A stretch of DNA of 37,491 nucleotides from Nonomuraea sp. NEAU-A123 (lineage in GTDB: Bacteria > Actinomycetota > Actinomycetes > Streptosporangiales > Streptosporangiaceae). Numbering within the stretch: position 1 is the stretch's first letter; the number at the start of each line of letters is the position of its first letter. The DNA lies in assembly GCF_018603905.1 (NCBI RefSeq), contig NZ_JAHFZZ010000047.1, positions 1 to 37,491 of the forward strand. The letters are read 5' to 3'. The position numbers and the translations under genes were made by a program. Shown here one piece after another: positions 1 to 9,693 of this stretch. Under the pieces are notes generated by a model. That model was not told where the DNA came from and searched no databases. It saw only the letters and a list, made by a program, of their open reading frames with translations.

Positions 1-2
1 CT

Positions 3-161
3 CTGCTCCGCCGGGCCATGACCAACTTCGCTGTCACCGACCTGGCCGGTCTCGTCCGGATCGTCAAACGCAAGCTGAAGAAGATCCAATACCGGCCCCA
101 CCTGCTCACCGGCTGCCTGGCCCAGACTGGACTCACCCTCGATACCCCGACAAAGCCATGA
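3..161 (+). CDS. IS630-family transposase, C-terminal end (partial)
   Basis: The window opens inside this gene; only the last 52 codons, ending in TGA at 159-161, are present. The reading LLRRAMTNFAVTDLAGLV followed by a basic stretch (VKRKLKKIQYRPHLL) and GCLAQTGL is typical of the C-terminal tail of actinobacterial IS630-type DDE transposases, after the last catalytic acidic residue. The start, the N-terminal helix-turn-helix and the DDE triad lie left of the window, so it cannot be judged whether the element is intact. Its right end probably lies shortly after the stop, within the CTCTACGAATTCAACCTG region at about 166-183. Family assignment rests on remembered tail similarity and is fairly confident. 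Confidence 0.7.
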   Translation: MLRRAMTNFAVTDLAGLVRIVKRKLKKIQYRPHLLTGCLAQTGLTLDTPTKP

Positions 162-414
162 CCGACTCTACGAATTCAACCTGTGTGTCAGCCGATGAAT
201 CGAGTCCACGATCGGCTCATCGGGCATGCCGTTACGTCCGATGAGCTGCCGGAAGCGATACATAATGCCCGTCACCCGAATATCATGCCATTCCCTAAAT
301 TCCCTTTCGACCCAATATCCGCGCCGACCGAATCCGTAACCAGCGGAATTGTTTACCCCCTTGACTATTGAGGGGCGAACCCTTTCCGACGGGCCCGTAC
401 GAACTGGCGCGGGA
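162..414. other. Low-GC intergenic stretch beyond the transposase
   Basis: This stretch is clearly poorer in GC than the rest of the window, especially about 230-370. I see no convincing gene. A minus-strand frame stays open from about 357 down to a TAG at 167-169 and contains readable segments such as MYRFRQLIGRNGMPDEPIVD, but its third codon positions are rich in A/T, unlike every real gene here, and it has no ribosome site. It may be old flanking DNA of the insertion element or a promoter region for something to the left. Confidence 0.4.
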
Positions 415-1095
415 TCAGCCTGCGGGCTCCTCTCCTTCGATCAGGATCCCGGCCGGCCGTGCGGGCAGGAGCGAGACCGTGCCCAGCAGCCAGTCCGCCA
501 GCCGATCGCGTTCGACCAGGATCAACGGCTCCCGGGCGCCGAGCGCTTCCAGCCGGGCCTGCCGGGTCAGCCGCCCCGAGGTGACCAGGACTCCGGTGTG
601 CCCGGCGAAGGTGTTGGCGAGCGCTCCCAGGAAGTTGCGGACCTCGGGCGCACCCACTGTCTTGCTGTAGCGTTTGCACTGGACGGCGTACTTCCCGCGT
701 CCCGAAGCGATGGCGGTGATGTCCACCCCGCCGTCGCCGCTGCGGCCACGTTCCCGGACCTGGCGGAAGCCGTCGGCGATCATCCGCTCGGCGACCAGGT
801 GTTCGAACTGCGATCCGGACATCCGGTCGACCTTCTCCAACTCGACGTTGGCCGCCAGGAACTGCCGTCTCCGTGCCTCGATGACCCGGTATCTGAGGAG
901 CAGCCCACCGCCGAGCACCGCCAGGGCCAGGCAGGCGATGACCGCCGCCCACCCCGGGTATTCGCGGACGAGCTGCACCACGACCGCCCCTGCGATGACC
1001 ACACCCACAGCCCCCAGGACCCATATGTCCTGTCTGCTCCGTGCTTTTCTCCGTGGTTTTCTCCTACCGGTTCCCCGCCTGGATCCCCTCGCCAT
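415..1095 (-). CDS. Membrane-anchored Mrr-type restriction endonuclease
   Basis: A 226-residue protein with a basic N-terminus, two predicted membrane helices (about residues 24-44 and 48-71) and a C-terminal Mrr/restriction-endonuclease-like fold (about 90-215). The PD-(D/E)XK nuclease signature is visible as GDGGVD with Asp125 and VQCKRY with Gln139 and Lys141, preceded by the usual FEHLVAE helix (residues 97-104). The domain is known from type IV restriction enzymes and many uncharacterised membrane-linked nucleases. The start at 1095 is chosen because AGGAGG lies five bases upstream (1101-1106); a longer frame upstream lacks a ribosome site. It is transcribed away from the RidA-like gene. 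The membrane anchor suggests action on incoming or membrane-near DNA, but that is inference. Confidence 0.85.
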   Translation of the reverse strand: MARGSRRGTGRRKPRRKARSRQDIWVLGAVGVVIAGAVVVQLVREYPGWAAVIACLALAVLGGGLLLRYRVIEARRRQFLAANVELEKVDRMSGSQFEHLVAERMIADGFRQVRERGRSGDGGVDITAIASGRGKYAVQCKRYSKTVGAPEVRNFLGALANTFAGHTGVLVTSGRLTRQARLEALGAREPLILVERDRLADWLLGTVSLLPARPAGILIEGEEPAG

Positions 1096-1167
1096 GGGTT
1101 CCTCCTGAATGGGTGACGTAATGGCGAGTGTGAGCCGACGGTCCGACAAAATAGCCATACTCGCTGC

Positions 1168-1572
1168 ATGACGATCATCCGTATGAACCCCGACGGACTG
1201 CACAAGACTCCCGGCTACAGTCACGTCACCGTGGTCGAGGCCAGGAGGCTGGCGTTCCTTTCCGGGCAGTGTCCGCTGGACGCGACCGGCGCCCTGGTCG
1301 GCGGCGGGGATGTGGACGCCCAAGTGGACCAGATCATCACCAACGCCCTGATCGCGCTCGCGGCCGTGAACGCCCGCCCGGAACAAGTGGTCCGCTCGGT
1401 CATCTACGTAGTGAGTCAGGACACCGCCGTGCTCGCCGGGGTATGGCAGCGCTTGCTCGACTCGCCCCTCGCCCCCGCCTTCACCACCGCGAGCACGTTG
1501 CTGGGGGTTGCCGCGCTCGGATTCACCGGGCAACTGGTCGAGCTCGACCTGACCGCCGCTCTCAGCGAGTAG
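1168..1572 (+). CDS. RidA/YjgF/YER057c-family protein
   Basis: A 134-residue protein of the Rid family (usual length about 115-135), trimeric proteins whose best-known member hydrolyses reactive enamine/imine intermediates from PLP enzymes. Visible family marks are RLAFLSGQCPLDATGALV near the N-terminus, the alpha-helix QVDQIITNALIALAAVN, the strand VVRSVIYVV, and the C-terminal segment STLLGVAALGFTGQLVELDL. The arginine that binds the substrate carboxylate in E. coli RidA (Arg105) falls in PAFTTASTLLGV here and is not Arg, so imine deaminase activity should not be assumed; it belongs to one of the Rid subfamilies without that residue. It is divergent from the Mrr-type gene with about 70 bases between the starts. 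Confidence 0.85.
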   Translation: MTIIRMNPDGLHKTPGYSHVTVVEARRLAFLSGQCPLDATGALVGGGDVDAQVDQIITNALIALAAVNARPEQVVRSVIYVVSQDTAVLAGVWQRLLDSPLAPAFTTASTLLGVAALGFTGQLVELDLTAALSE

Positions 1573-1612
1573 GGCCGTACGGAAGATCGCGAGCAGGCCT
1601 AGGTGTCAAAGC

Positions 1613-2179
1613 TCACGGGGCCGCCTCCAGCGCGTCGCGGGTGGCCATCAGGGCGAAGCCCAGCAGGTTCAGGCCCCGCCAGGTTGTCGGGGAGGCGGCG
1701 CGCTCGTCGTGGGCGGTCAGGCCGATGCCCCAGACGCGGTCCACCGGGCTGGCCTCGACCAGGACCCGGTTTCGGGTGGCCAGCAGGAACTCGCGTAGTT
1801 CGGGGTGCTGCCCGAACTTGGCGGAATTGCCGCGGACCACGATGTCGAACCGGCGAGCATCCCAGACCGCTTCGTCGAAGCCGCCCACGGTCCGGCCGAG
1901 CGCCTTGGCCTCCCCCGGGTGACCCGCGCCGAGGATCTGGGCGGCGGTGGCGTGGTCGTCGAACAGCCAAGCTTTGTGCGCCATCATGTAGTGCTCGGCC
2001 GAGGCGAAGACGTGCCCGTCCTCGGTGAAGGAGACCGGCCACCACTGCGACAGGCACCCGGGACCGACGCTCTCATCATGGCTGGGCCGATGTCCCCAGA
2101 AGAACAGATAGCGCAGGGTCTGGCCCGCCTGCTCGGCGGCGATCGCCTCGTCCACGGTGTACGGGAGTTGCTTGACCAC
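1613..2179 (-). CDS. NADAR-family protein (YbiA-like)
   Basis: A protein of about 188 residues covering a complete NADAR (DUF1768) domain: LRYLFFWGH near the start, WWPVSF, ASAEHYMMAHKAWLF, GHPGEAKALGR, VWDARRFDIV, KFGQHPELREFLLAT and the C-terminal DRVWGIGL and WRGLNLLGFALM. NADAR proteins are N-glycosidases acting on ADP-ribosyl or riboflavin-intermediate N-glycosidic bonds; some remove ADP-ribose from nucleic acid bases. The GTG at 2179 is chosen because the domain begins about ten residues later and family members rarely have a longer N-terminus; the frame is open back to 2398, where it would overlap the next gene. Convergent with the RidA-like gene, 40 bases apart. Confidence 0.82.
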   Translation of the reverse strand: MVKQLPYTVDEAIAAEQAGQTLRYLFFWGHRPSHDESVGPGCLSQWWPVSFTEDGHVFASAEHYMMAHKAWLFDDHATAAQILGAGHPGEAKALGRTVGGFDEAVWDARRFDIVVRGNSAKFGQHPELREFLLATRNRVLVEASPVDRVWGIGLTAHDERAASPTTWRGLNLLGFALMATRDALEAAP

Positions 2180-2338
2180 CTCGACACCGTCCCACAGACA
2201 CCCTGAGCTCGGCCAACCGGTTTCGGCTGGATCGGCGACCACACGTGATCGATGATGGTTGAACACCACCCATACGTCTCCGGTCGCCGCACCACTGGCG
2301 CACCTGCGCGGTTCGATGCCTGAAGGAAGGGGAACGGC

Positions 2339-2995
2339 ATGGCCACCACGAACCCCAGCAGAGGCCAGGACGACGACGGCTCGCGACCAGCACGTCAAAG
2401 GACGGCGAGCGTGGCCTTTCTCCGGGCGAGCGCGGCCTGCGCGGTCCTGCTGGTGATCGCGTATCTCGCCTATCTGGTGTTGATCCCCTTCGGGCTGGTG
2501 GACAGTAGTGACCGGCTGGAGCTTCCCGAGATCGTGCTGGCCATCACGTTGCTCGTCGGCGCGAGTTTCTCGGCCTCCTCCTACTCCGTCACCGATTTCA
2601 CGATCGGACCGGGCGGATTCAGCGCGAGACTCGCCCAGTACGAAAAGCGCCAGAACTCACTCGAAGCCGAAGTGAGCGCGTTACGGATCGCGCTGACCGG
2701 TTTGGTGACCAAATACGAGTGGGATCACCTGCGGCGGCTGATGGAACAGCCGATGGTGATGGTCAGATTCCGCGAGGACCGGAAACTCCAGCTCGAACTC
2801 GACCGGCTCGACGCGATGGGCTTCATCAAACCCAAGGACGAGGTACGCGGCCTCAACGCCATAGTGGACGACCACGCGAGTGATCCCCATGAATTCGACC
2901 TGAAGAACTACGTGGAGATCACTGGTGACGGCGCGGATTATCTGGAACTCCGCAAGCGCCTGAAGGACGGCGAAAGTGGCTCCACGCGAAGGTGA
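2339..2995 (+). CDS. Membrane protein with coiled coil and winged-helix-like tail
   Basis: A 218-residue protein I cannot place in a named family. It starts at an ATG with GGAAGGGG just upstream (about 2325-2332). Residues 1-20 are polar, followed by two hydrophobic helices (about 25-50 and 60-84), a short Gly-rich linker, a probable coiled coil (about 95-120, QYEKRQNSLEAEVSALRIAL) and a compact C-terminal region with alternating helices (WDHLRRLMEQPMVMVRF; LQLELDRLDAMGFI) and a beta-hairpin-like end (DLKNYVEITGDGADYLELRK) that resembles a winged helix. That layout would place a sensory or protein-binding domain in the cytoplasm. It is divergent from the NADAR gene; the shared 160-base gap holds both promoters. 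Confidence 0.75.
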   Translation: MATTNPSRGQDDDGSRPARQRTASVAFLRASAACAVLLVIAYLAYLVLIPFGLVDSSDRLELPEIVLAITLLVGASFSASSYSVTDFTIGPGGFSARLAQYEKRQNSLEAEVSALRIALTGLVTKYEWDHLRRLMEQPMVMVRFREDRKLQLELDRLDAMGFIKPKDEVRGLNAIVDDHASDPHEFDLKNYVEITGDGADYLELRKRLKDGESGSTRR

Positions 2996-3071
2996 TGCTC
3001 AGCCGGCCGGGGGCGGATCGACTTCGCCGCCGACGCCGGAACCTCGACCACAACATCGGTGATGGACGTGA

Positions 3072-3215
3072 TCAGCCGAACAGCTCGACGGCCGCCATGG
3101 AACGTGTCCGCTCCCCGAACACCTTGACCAGCGCGTCGGTCAGGGCACCGACGAGTTTCGGCTCGACTTTTCCGTCAAGCTCCTCTTCGTGGATCCGTAC
3201 CTCGAAGTGCGGCAT
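3072..3215 (-). CDS. Short 4-oxalocrotonate tautomerase-like protein
   Basis: A 47-residue reading frame on the minus strand beginning MPHFEVRIHEEELDGK and continuing LVGALTDALVKVFGE and AAVELFG. Pro2 (the catalytic base after Met removal in tautomerases), the first beta strand, the long helix and the second strand match the beta-alpha-beta unit of the 4-OT family. Known members have about 58-75 residues and continue with a PxxRWGxGG-like tail; this one stops right after the second strand, so it may be truncated or an unusually short form. No strong ribosome site is visible before the ATG. It is divergent from the MarR gene, sharing the AT-rich regulatory region, which suggests it is the MarR target. 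Confidence 0.5.
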   Translation of the reverse strand: MPHFEVRIHEEELDGKVEPKLVGALTDALVKVFGERTRSMAAVELFG

Positions 3216-3240
3216 CACAGCTCGTTACTATGAAAGCCAG

Positions 3241-3281
3241 TTTTGCTTTGCAAGATAATTATATTTGCCACCAAAGCTAAA
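3241..3281. promoter_or_regulatory. AT-rich promoter and inverted repeat between tautomerase-like gene and marR
   Basis: The only markedly AT-rich promoter region nearby. TTTTGCTTTG (3241-3250) and CAAAGCTAAA (3272-3281) form an inverted repeat with 9 of 10 pairs, enclosing AAGATAATTATATTTG, which can serve as a -10 region in either direction. Position immediately upstream of the MarR ribosome site suggests an autoregulatory operator controlling both divergent genes. Confidence 0.5.
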
Positions 3282-3295
3282 TGGAAGGACGATTG

Positions 3296-3775
3296 ATGTC
3301 AACCGAGGGCCAGGATCGCCGACCCGAGCCGGGAGTCGACGAGGCGATCAGGGCGCTGCTGCTGCTCATGCCCCGCATGGTCGGGCGGGCGAAGCGGATC
3401 CGGGTGCCCGAAGAGCTCCAGTCGCTCGCGCTGGCGCCGCGGCACCTGTCGCTGCTGTCCTATCTGCTGTTCGACGGCCCGATGACCGTGAACGAGCTGG
3501 CCGCCCGCTTGGAGGTCGCCCCGACCACCGTCAGCCTCATGGTCGGCGAGCTGAGCCGGAAGGGCATCCTGGAGCGGCGCGAGGACGAATCGGACCGGCG
3601 TCGGCGCATCATCAGCATCACCGAGAGCAAACGACCCTCCATCGACGGCTGGCTGGCACGGGGAGCGCATGCCTGGCGTCAGGCACTGAGTCCGCTGGCC
3701 CCTGAACAGCGGCAGATGTTCGTCCAAACTCTGCAGGCGTTCGAGGCGGCCATGACCAGCGACGAAGACGACTGA
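3296..3775 (+). CDS. MarR-family transcriptional regulator
   Basis: A 159-residue MarR protein. The winged helix-turn-helix is clear: LALAPRHLSLLSYLLFDGPMTVNELAARLEVAPTTVSLMVGELSRKGILERREDESDRRRRIISIT, with the recognition helix around APTTVSLMVGEL and the wing DESDRRRRI. Flanking helices form the dimer interface. The second ATG (3296) is preferred to the one at 3281 because AAGGA lies eight bases before it. It probably represses itself and the divergent tautomerase-like gene through the inverted repeat upstream. The ligand cannot be inferred. The stop lies 18 bases from the stop of the convergent phosphatase-like gene. Confidence 0.9.
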   Translation: MSTEGQDRRPEPGVDEAIRALLLLMPRMVGRAKRIRVPEELQSLALAPRHLSLLSYLLFDGPMTVNELAARLEVAPTTVSLMVGELSRKGILERREDESDRRRRIISITESKRPSIDGWLARGAHAWRQALSPLAPEQRQMFVQTLQAFEAAMTSDEDD

Positions 3776-3793
3776 TGAAGCCTCACAAGCCGG

Positions 3794-4588
3794 TCATGCC
3801 TCGCCGAGGTCGGTGCAGTGGGCGATCGTCGCATCGTCCGCCGCCACCGCGTGGCGCGCCTCCGCCTGCCGGACCCGACGGATGATTTCGGCGGGTCCGC
3901 TCGACGCCAGGACGGCCATGACCCCTGGCCAGTCGGCGAGCCGGAACCGGTCCACGATGCGGCTGGCTCCGTTGCTGAGCAGGACGGCACCGGTCAGCTC
4001 GGAGATCGGGCAGCTTCCGGTGATCGCCTCGTCCGCCGCCCGCGGGTCGTCCTTGGCCAGCCAGAAGCCGCCCGGCTGGTTCCGGTTGGCGCGCAGGTCC
4101 CGCAGGAGTCGGTGGTACTCCTCGCTGCCCTTGGCGGCGGCCTCGATCGCGGGCTGGTACGACCGGCTGATGATCACCTCCCGGGGATCGGAGACGACGA
4201 GCGGCGCACCGTCCGCTCTGTCGAGCACGAGGAACGAGTCACCGAGCACCAGGTGCTCGACAAAGCCGTCCGACAGGCGCAGCATGGCCACGGTCGCCGA
4301 CGGACTGATGGGGTCGGCGACGTCGCAGGTGTCCCGGTGATCGTCCGTCACTTGCTCGATGGCCTCGGCGAGCAGCGCCGGAAGACTGCGGTCCCGCACG
4401 AGTGACAAGAGGCTGAGGAGGCTGCCTCCCAGACGCCTGGCGTACCAGGCCACGCCGTGCCGGCAGATCGACTCGGCGCCAGGGATGCCGGCGCCGTCGA
4501 TCAGCACCGCCGCCGTCGGCACGGCACCGGTGAAGTCCTCGTTCGCCCGGCCGGTCCGTGCCGCGGTGCTCGTCATCGTCACCCGCAT
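3794..4588 (-). CDS. PP2C-like (PPM-fold) phosphatase domain protein
   Basis: A 264-residue protein consisting of one PP2C-type domain. Metal-binding motifs are recognisable although degenerate: NED at residues 16-18, LIDGAG with Asp31 (canonical DGxGG), ATVAMLRL and HLVLGDSFLVL (the GDS strand), GAVLLSNGASRIVD in the place of the usual LLxxSDGL, and DDAT with Asp251-Asp252 at the C-terminus. The NG replacing DG in the third motif removes one usual metal ligand, so activity may be altered. No signal peptide or membrane segment is seen, so it should be cytoplasmic. There is no adjacent kinase; a Ser/Thr phosphatase role is therefore only a family inference. Divergent from the AraC gene. Confidence 0.75.
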   Translation of the reverse strand: MRVTMTSTAARTGRANEDFTGAVPTAAVLIDGAGIPGAESICRHGVAWYARRLGGSLLSLLSLVRDRSLPALLAEAIEQVTDDHRDTCDVADPISPSATVAMLRLSDGFVEHLVLGDSFLVLDRADGAPLVVSDPREVIISRSYQPAIEAAAKGSEEYHRLLRDLRANRNQPGGFWLAKDDPRAADEAITGSCPISELTGAVLLSNGASRIVDRFRLADWPGVMAVLASSGPAEIIRRVRQAEARHAVAADDATIAHCTDLGEA

Positions 4589-4760
4589 GTCCCGCCGCCA
4601 CCCTCTCGCCGATCAAGGCGTCGACTCTGACAACCGCCGACGCGCTTGGGGCGCACACGGCTGCCGACGCGTCAGACCCACGGTCTGGCCTCTTGATCAT
4701 AATCAGACCGCGCGCTCAGCCGAGCCCAACGTCTTCGGAGCGCTGTGGGATGCTGGTCGC

Positions 4761-5186
4761 GTGACGTTGGAGGACCTCGTACGGCTGCGCCGGGCCCGTG
4801 ACATGATGGACCGCGACTACGCGAAGCCGCTCGACGTTCCAGCGCTGGCGCGCGGCGCCTTCATGTCGCCAGGCCATTTCTCCCGCAGCTTCCGCGCCGC
4901 CTTCGGCGAGACGCCGTACAGCTACCTGATGACCCGCCGGATCGAGCGGGCCAAGGCGCTGCTGCGGCGGGGTGACCTGACGGTGACGGAGGTCTGCTTC
5001 GCGGTCGGATGTACATCGCTGGGGTCGTTCAGCTCGCGGTTCACCGAGCTGGTCGGCGAGAGCCCGAGCTCATACCGGGGCCGCCCCCATGACGCGGGCG
5101 CCGCCATCCCGGCATGCGTCGCCAAGATCCACACGCGACCGGTCAGAAATGGAGAAACGAAACCCGCTCCCCGCTCCCTATCGTGA
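4761..5186 (+). CDS. AraC-family transcriptional regulator
   Basis: A 141-residue protein that is almost only an AraC/XylS DNA-binding domain: MDRDYAKPLDVPALARGAFMSPGHFSRSFRAAFGETPYSYL (first helix-turn-helix) and MTRRIERAKALLRRGD with VTEVCFAVGCTSLGSFSSRF and ELVGESPSSYR (second). No ligand-binding domain is present. GTG at 4761 is taken as start; the open frame runs further upstream but overlaps the start region of the divergent phosphatase-like gene. It lies five bases upstream of the VOC gene and surely forms an operon with it. This same AraC-VOC pairing is familiar from many actinobacteria, which supports a regulator-target or co-induced relation. Confidence 0.88.
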   Translation: MTLEDLVRLRRARDMMDRDYAKPLDVPALARGAFMSPGHFSRSFRAAFGETPYSYLMTRRIERAKALLRRGDLTVTEVCFAVGCTSLGSFSSRFTELVGESPSSYRGRPHDAGAAIPACVAKIHTRPVRNGETKPAPRSLS

Positions 5187-5191
5187 AACGC

Positions 5192-5608
5192 ATGGACATC
5201 AAGCTTTCACAGTGCTTCGTCGCAGTCGACGACCATGACAAGGCGCTCGCCTTTTACCGGGACGTTCTCGGCCTCGAGGTGCGCAACGATGTCGGGTTCG
5301 AGGGGATGCGCTGGGTGACCGTCGGGGCGCCGTCGCAGCCCGACGTGGACATCGTCCTCGAACCGCCCGTCGCGAACCCGAACGCCTCCCCCGCCGACAA
5401 ACGGGCCATGGCCGAACTCCTGGCGAAGGGCCTGCTGCGCGGTGTCATCTTCAGGACCGACGACTGCGACGCCACCTTCGAACGCATCAGCGCCGCGGGT
5501 GCCGAGGTGCTGCAGGAGCCGATCGACCAGCCGTACGGCGTCCGCGACTGCGCCTTCCGCGATCCCTCCGGCAACATGCTGCGCTTCAACCAGCCCCGGG
5601 GGCAGTGA
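5192..5608 (+). CDS. VOC-family (glyoxalase/dioxygenase-like) protein
   Basis: A 138-residue protein with the paired beta-alpha-beta-beta-beta modules of the vicinal oxygen chelate superfamily: CFVAVDDHDKALAFYRDVLGL at the start and GVIFRTDDCDATFERISAAGAEVLQEP in the second module, ending YGVRDCAFRDPSGNMLRFNQ. The acidic residue in the final strand region (FRDPSGN) fits the metal-ligand position, although the exact reaction is unknown; relatives are variously called glyoxalases or bleomycin-resistance-like proteins. The ATG at 5192 is chosen because the family starts at MDIKLSQ; it follows the AraC stop by five bases. Confidence 0.88.
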   Translation: MDIKLSQCFVAVDDHDKALAFYRDVLGLEVRNDVGFEGMRWVTVGAPSQPDVDIVLEPPVANPNASPADKRAMAELLAKGLLRGVIFRTDDCDATFERISAAGAEVLQEPIDQPYGVRDCAFRDPSGNMLRFNQPRGQ

Positions 5609-5644
5609 GCTCCTACCCTGCCACGAATGCCGAACACGCCCCGT

Positions 5645-5659
5645 TCCCGGTTCACGGGA
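5645..5659. terminator. Small hairpin between convergent genes
   Basis: TCCCG-GTTCA-CGGGA between the stops of the VOC gene and the convergent UvrA-like gene. It has no T-tract, so it may be a weak terminator or simply a barrier between the two transcripts. Confidence 0.35.
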
Positions 5660-5686
5660 CGTGTCCCAGCAGCTCAGCTAAATCGG

Positions 5687-8080
<2,394 letters not shown>

Positions 8081-8189
8081 CGTGTCTCCATATCTGTTAC
8101 GCGGGGGCCGCCGTCACGACGTCGTCTGGGTCGATCTAACCAGCTTCGAGCAGTACGTCCGCTTCGCCCCTGAAGCCTCTGGCCTCGGA

Positions 8190-8546
8190 TCATTGGTCCT
8201 GGAGCAGCCCAAGGACGTTCCCGTCGGGGTCGGTGACGGTGGCCACCAGGCGGCCGCCACCGACGTCGTGCGCGGGCTCCTTCACGGTGGCACCCGCCGC
8301 GGTCACCTCGGCCAGCTTGGCCTCGATGTCCGGCACGTGCCAGTAGGCCACCGGCGAGGTCATGCCCTGCGGTCCACCGCCCGGCACCAGCCCGATGTGC
8401 TGGCCCGCGGCCTCGAAGCCGACGTAGTAGGGCCCGTCGGTCTGCGGCTGCACGCCGAGCAGCGCGGCGTACACCTCTTTGGCCGCCGCCAGGTCGGAGA
8501 CGGGATGCAGCACGGTCTTGATTCCCTGGGTGGCAGAGTCGGTCAT
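8190..8546 (-). CDS. VOC-family protein
   Basis: A 118-residue glyoxalase/bleomycin-resistance-like protein. TVLHPVSDLAAAKEVYAALLG forms the first module, YVGFEAAGQHIGLVPGG the following strands, and AYWHVPDIEAKLAEVTAAGATVKEP with VATVTDPDGNVLGLLQD the second. The ATG at 8546 is chosen because AGGAG lies six bases upstream; an ATG at 8588 in frame has no ribosome site. Length is normal for the family. It is divergent from the aldo/keto reductase gene and lies 109 bases upstream of the UvrA-like gene on the same strand, possibly in one transcript. Confidence 0.85.
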   Translation of the reverse strand: MTDSATQGIKTVLHPVSDLAAAKEVYAALLGVQPQTDGPYYVGFEAAGQHIGLVPGGGPQGMTSPVAYWHVPDIEAKLAEVTAAGATVKEPAHDVGGGRLVATVTDPDGNVLGLLQDQ

Positions 8547-8636
8547 GGTCACTCCTGATGTCGTGGTCGTGATGTCCGTGGCAACCACGCTAGGTGCGGC
8601 TCGGGGGTGCGCGCTTCTCGATTCCTGATCGGTCCG

Positions 8637-8667
8637 TTGACTTGGAGCGCGCTCTAACCCCTAGCGT
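8637..8667 (+). promoter_or_regulatory. MerR-type promoter with 19-bp spacer
   Basis: TTGACT (8637-8642) and TAGCGT (8662-8667) are separated by 19 bases, the over-long spacing known from MerR-activated promoters. The spacer holds the near-palindrome TTGGAGCGCGCTCTAA (centre GAGCGCGCTC, 8645-8654), with one mismatched pair. No MerR gene is in the window, so the activator would be encoded elsewhere. Confidence 0.6.
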
Positions 8668-8698
8668 CACGAACAGACGAGTCCAGGAGGTAAGAAGC

Positions 8699-9685
8699 AT
8701 GACCGACATCCCCATCCGGCACCTAGGCGAACTCGCGGTCTCCGCGCAGGGCCTGGGATGCATGGGCATGAGCCACGGCTACGGCGCCGCGGACGACGCG
8801 CAGTCGATCGCGACGCTGCGCCACGCCCTCGACCTCGGGGTGACCCTCCTCGACACCGCCGACTTCTACGGCGCCGGGCACAACGAGCAGCTCATCGGAC
8901 AGGCCATCGCCGGACGCCGCGACGAGGTGGTGCTGGCCACGAAGTTCGGCTTCGCCAACCGCCTGGGCGAGCCCACCCGGATCCGCGGCGACGCCGCCTA
9001 CGTGCGGCAGGCGTGCGAGGCGTCGCTGCGCCGGTTCGGGGTCGACCACATCGACCTCTACTACCAGCACCGGGTCGATCCGCAGGTGCCGATCGAGGAG
9101 ACCGTCGGCGCCATGGCCGAGCTGGTGCGGGCGGGGAAGGTCCGTCATCTCGGGCTGTCCGAGGCCGGCGCGCCGACCATTCGCCGGGCGCACGCGGTGC
9201 ACCCGATCGCCGCGCTGCAGAGCGAGTGGTCGCTGTGGACCCGCGACCTGGAGGCGGAGATCGCCCCGGTCTGCCGCGAGCTCGGCATCGGCCTGGTCCC
9301 GTTCTCCCCGCTCGGGCGCGGCTTCCTGACCGGCCGGTACAGCTCGGTCGAGGGGCTGGCGGAGACGGACATGCGGCGCAGCCAGCCGCGTTTCGCCGAC
9401 GGCAATCTTGCACGGAACCTGGCGATCGTCGCGAAGCTTAACGAGCTGGCGGCGGCGAAGGGAGTCACCGCCGGCCAGCTCGCTCTGGCCTGGGTACAGC
9501 ACCGAGGCGACGACGTGGTGCCGATCCCCGGCACCCGGCGGCAGCGGTACCTGGAGGAGAACCTCGCGGCCCTGACCGTCGAGCTGTCCACCGAGGACCT
9601 TGCCGCCATCGAGGCCGCCGCCCCGCCCGAGCAGGTCGCGGGCACCCGCTACGACGCGACCAGCCTCACCTTCGTCAACGGCTGA
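8699..9685 (+). CDS. Aldo/keto reductase
   Basis: A 328-residue NADPH-dependent oxidoreductase with the complete (alpha/beta)8 barrel of the AKR superfamily. The catalytic tetrad is visible: Asp and Tyr in LLDTADFYGAGHNE, Lys in LATKFGF, and His in DLYYQHRVD. The cofactor end is seen in GLVPFSPLGRGFLTG and in the C-terminal VPIPGTRRQRYLEENLAAL. It is closest in style to the AKR13/YakC-type soluble reductases. Aggagg lies eight bases before the ATG at 8699. Expression is probably governed by the MerR-type promoter just upstream, so induction by a small electrophile or oxidant is plausible. Its stop is eight bases from the stop of the convergent glycoside hydrolase. Confidence 0.92.
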   Translation: MTDIPIRHLGELAVSAQGLGCMGMSHGYGAADDAQSIATLRHALDLGVTLLDTADFYGAGHNEQLIGQAIAGRRDEVVLATKFGFANRLGEPTRIRGDAAYVRQACEASLRRFGVDHIDLYYQHRVDPQVPIEETVGAMAELVRAGKVRHLGLSEAGAPTIRRAHAVHPIAALQSEWSLWTRDLEAEIAPVCRELGIGLVPFSPLGRGFLTGRYSSVEGLAETDMRRSQPRFADGNLARNLAIVAKLNELAAAKGVTAGQLALAWVQHRGDDVVPIPGTRRQRYLEENLAALTVELSTEDLAAIEAAAPPEQVAGTRYDATSLTFVNG

Positions 9686-9693
9686 GACTGCCG

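Noticed and set aside
166..357. Minus-strand open frame in the low-GC stretch (contains MYRFRQLIGRNGMPDEPIVD)
   Set aside because: A/T-rich third codon positions, no ribosome site and no recognised family; kept only as a remark.
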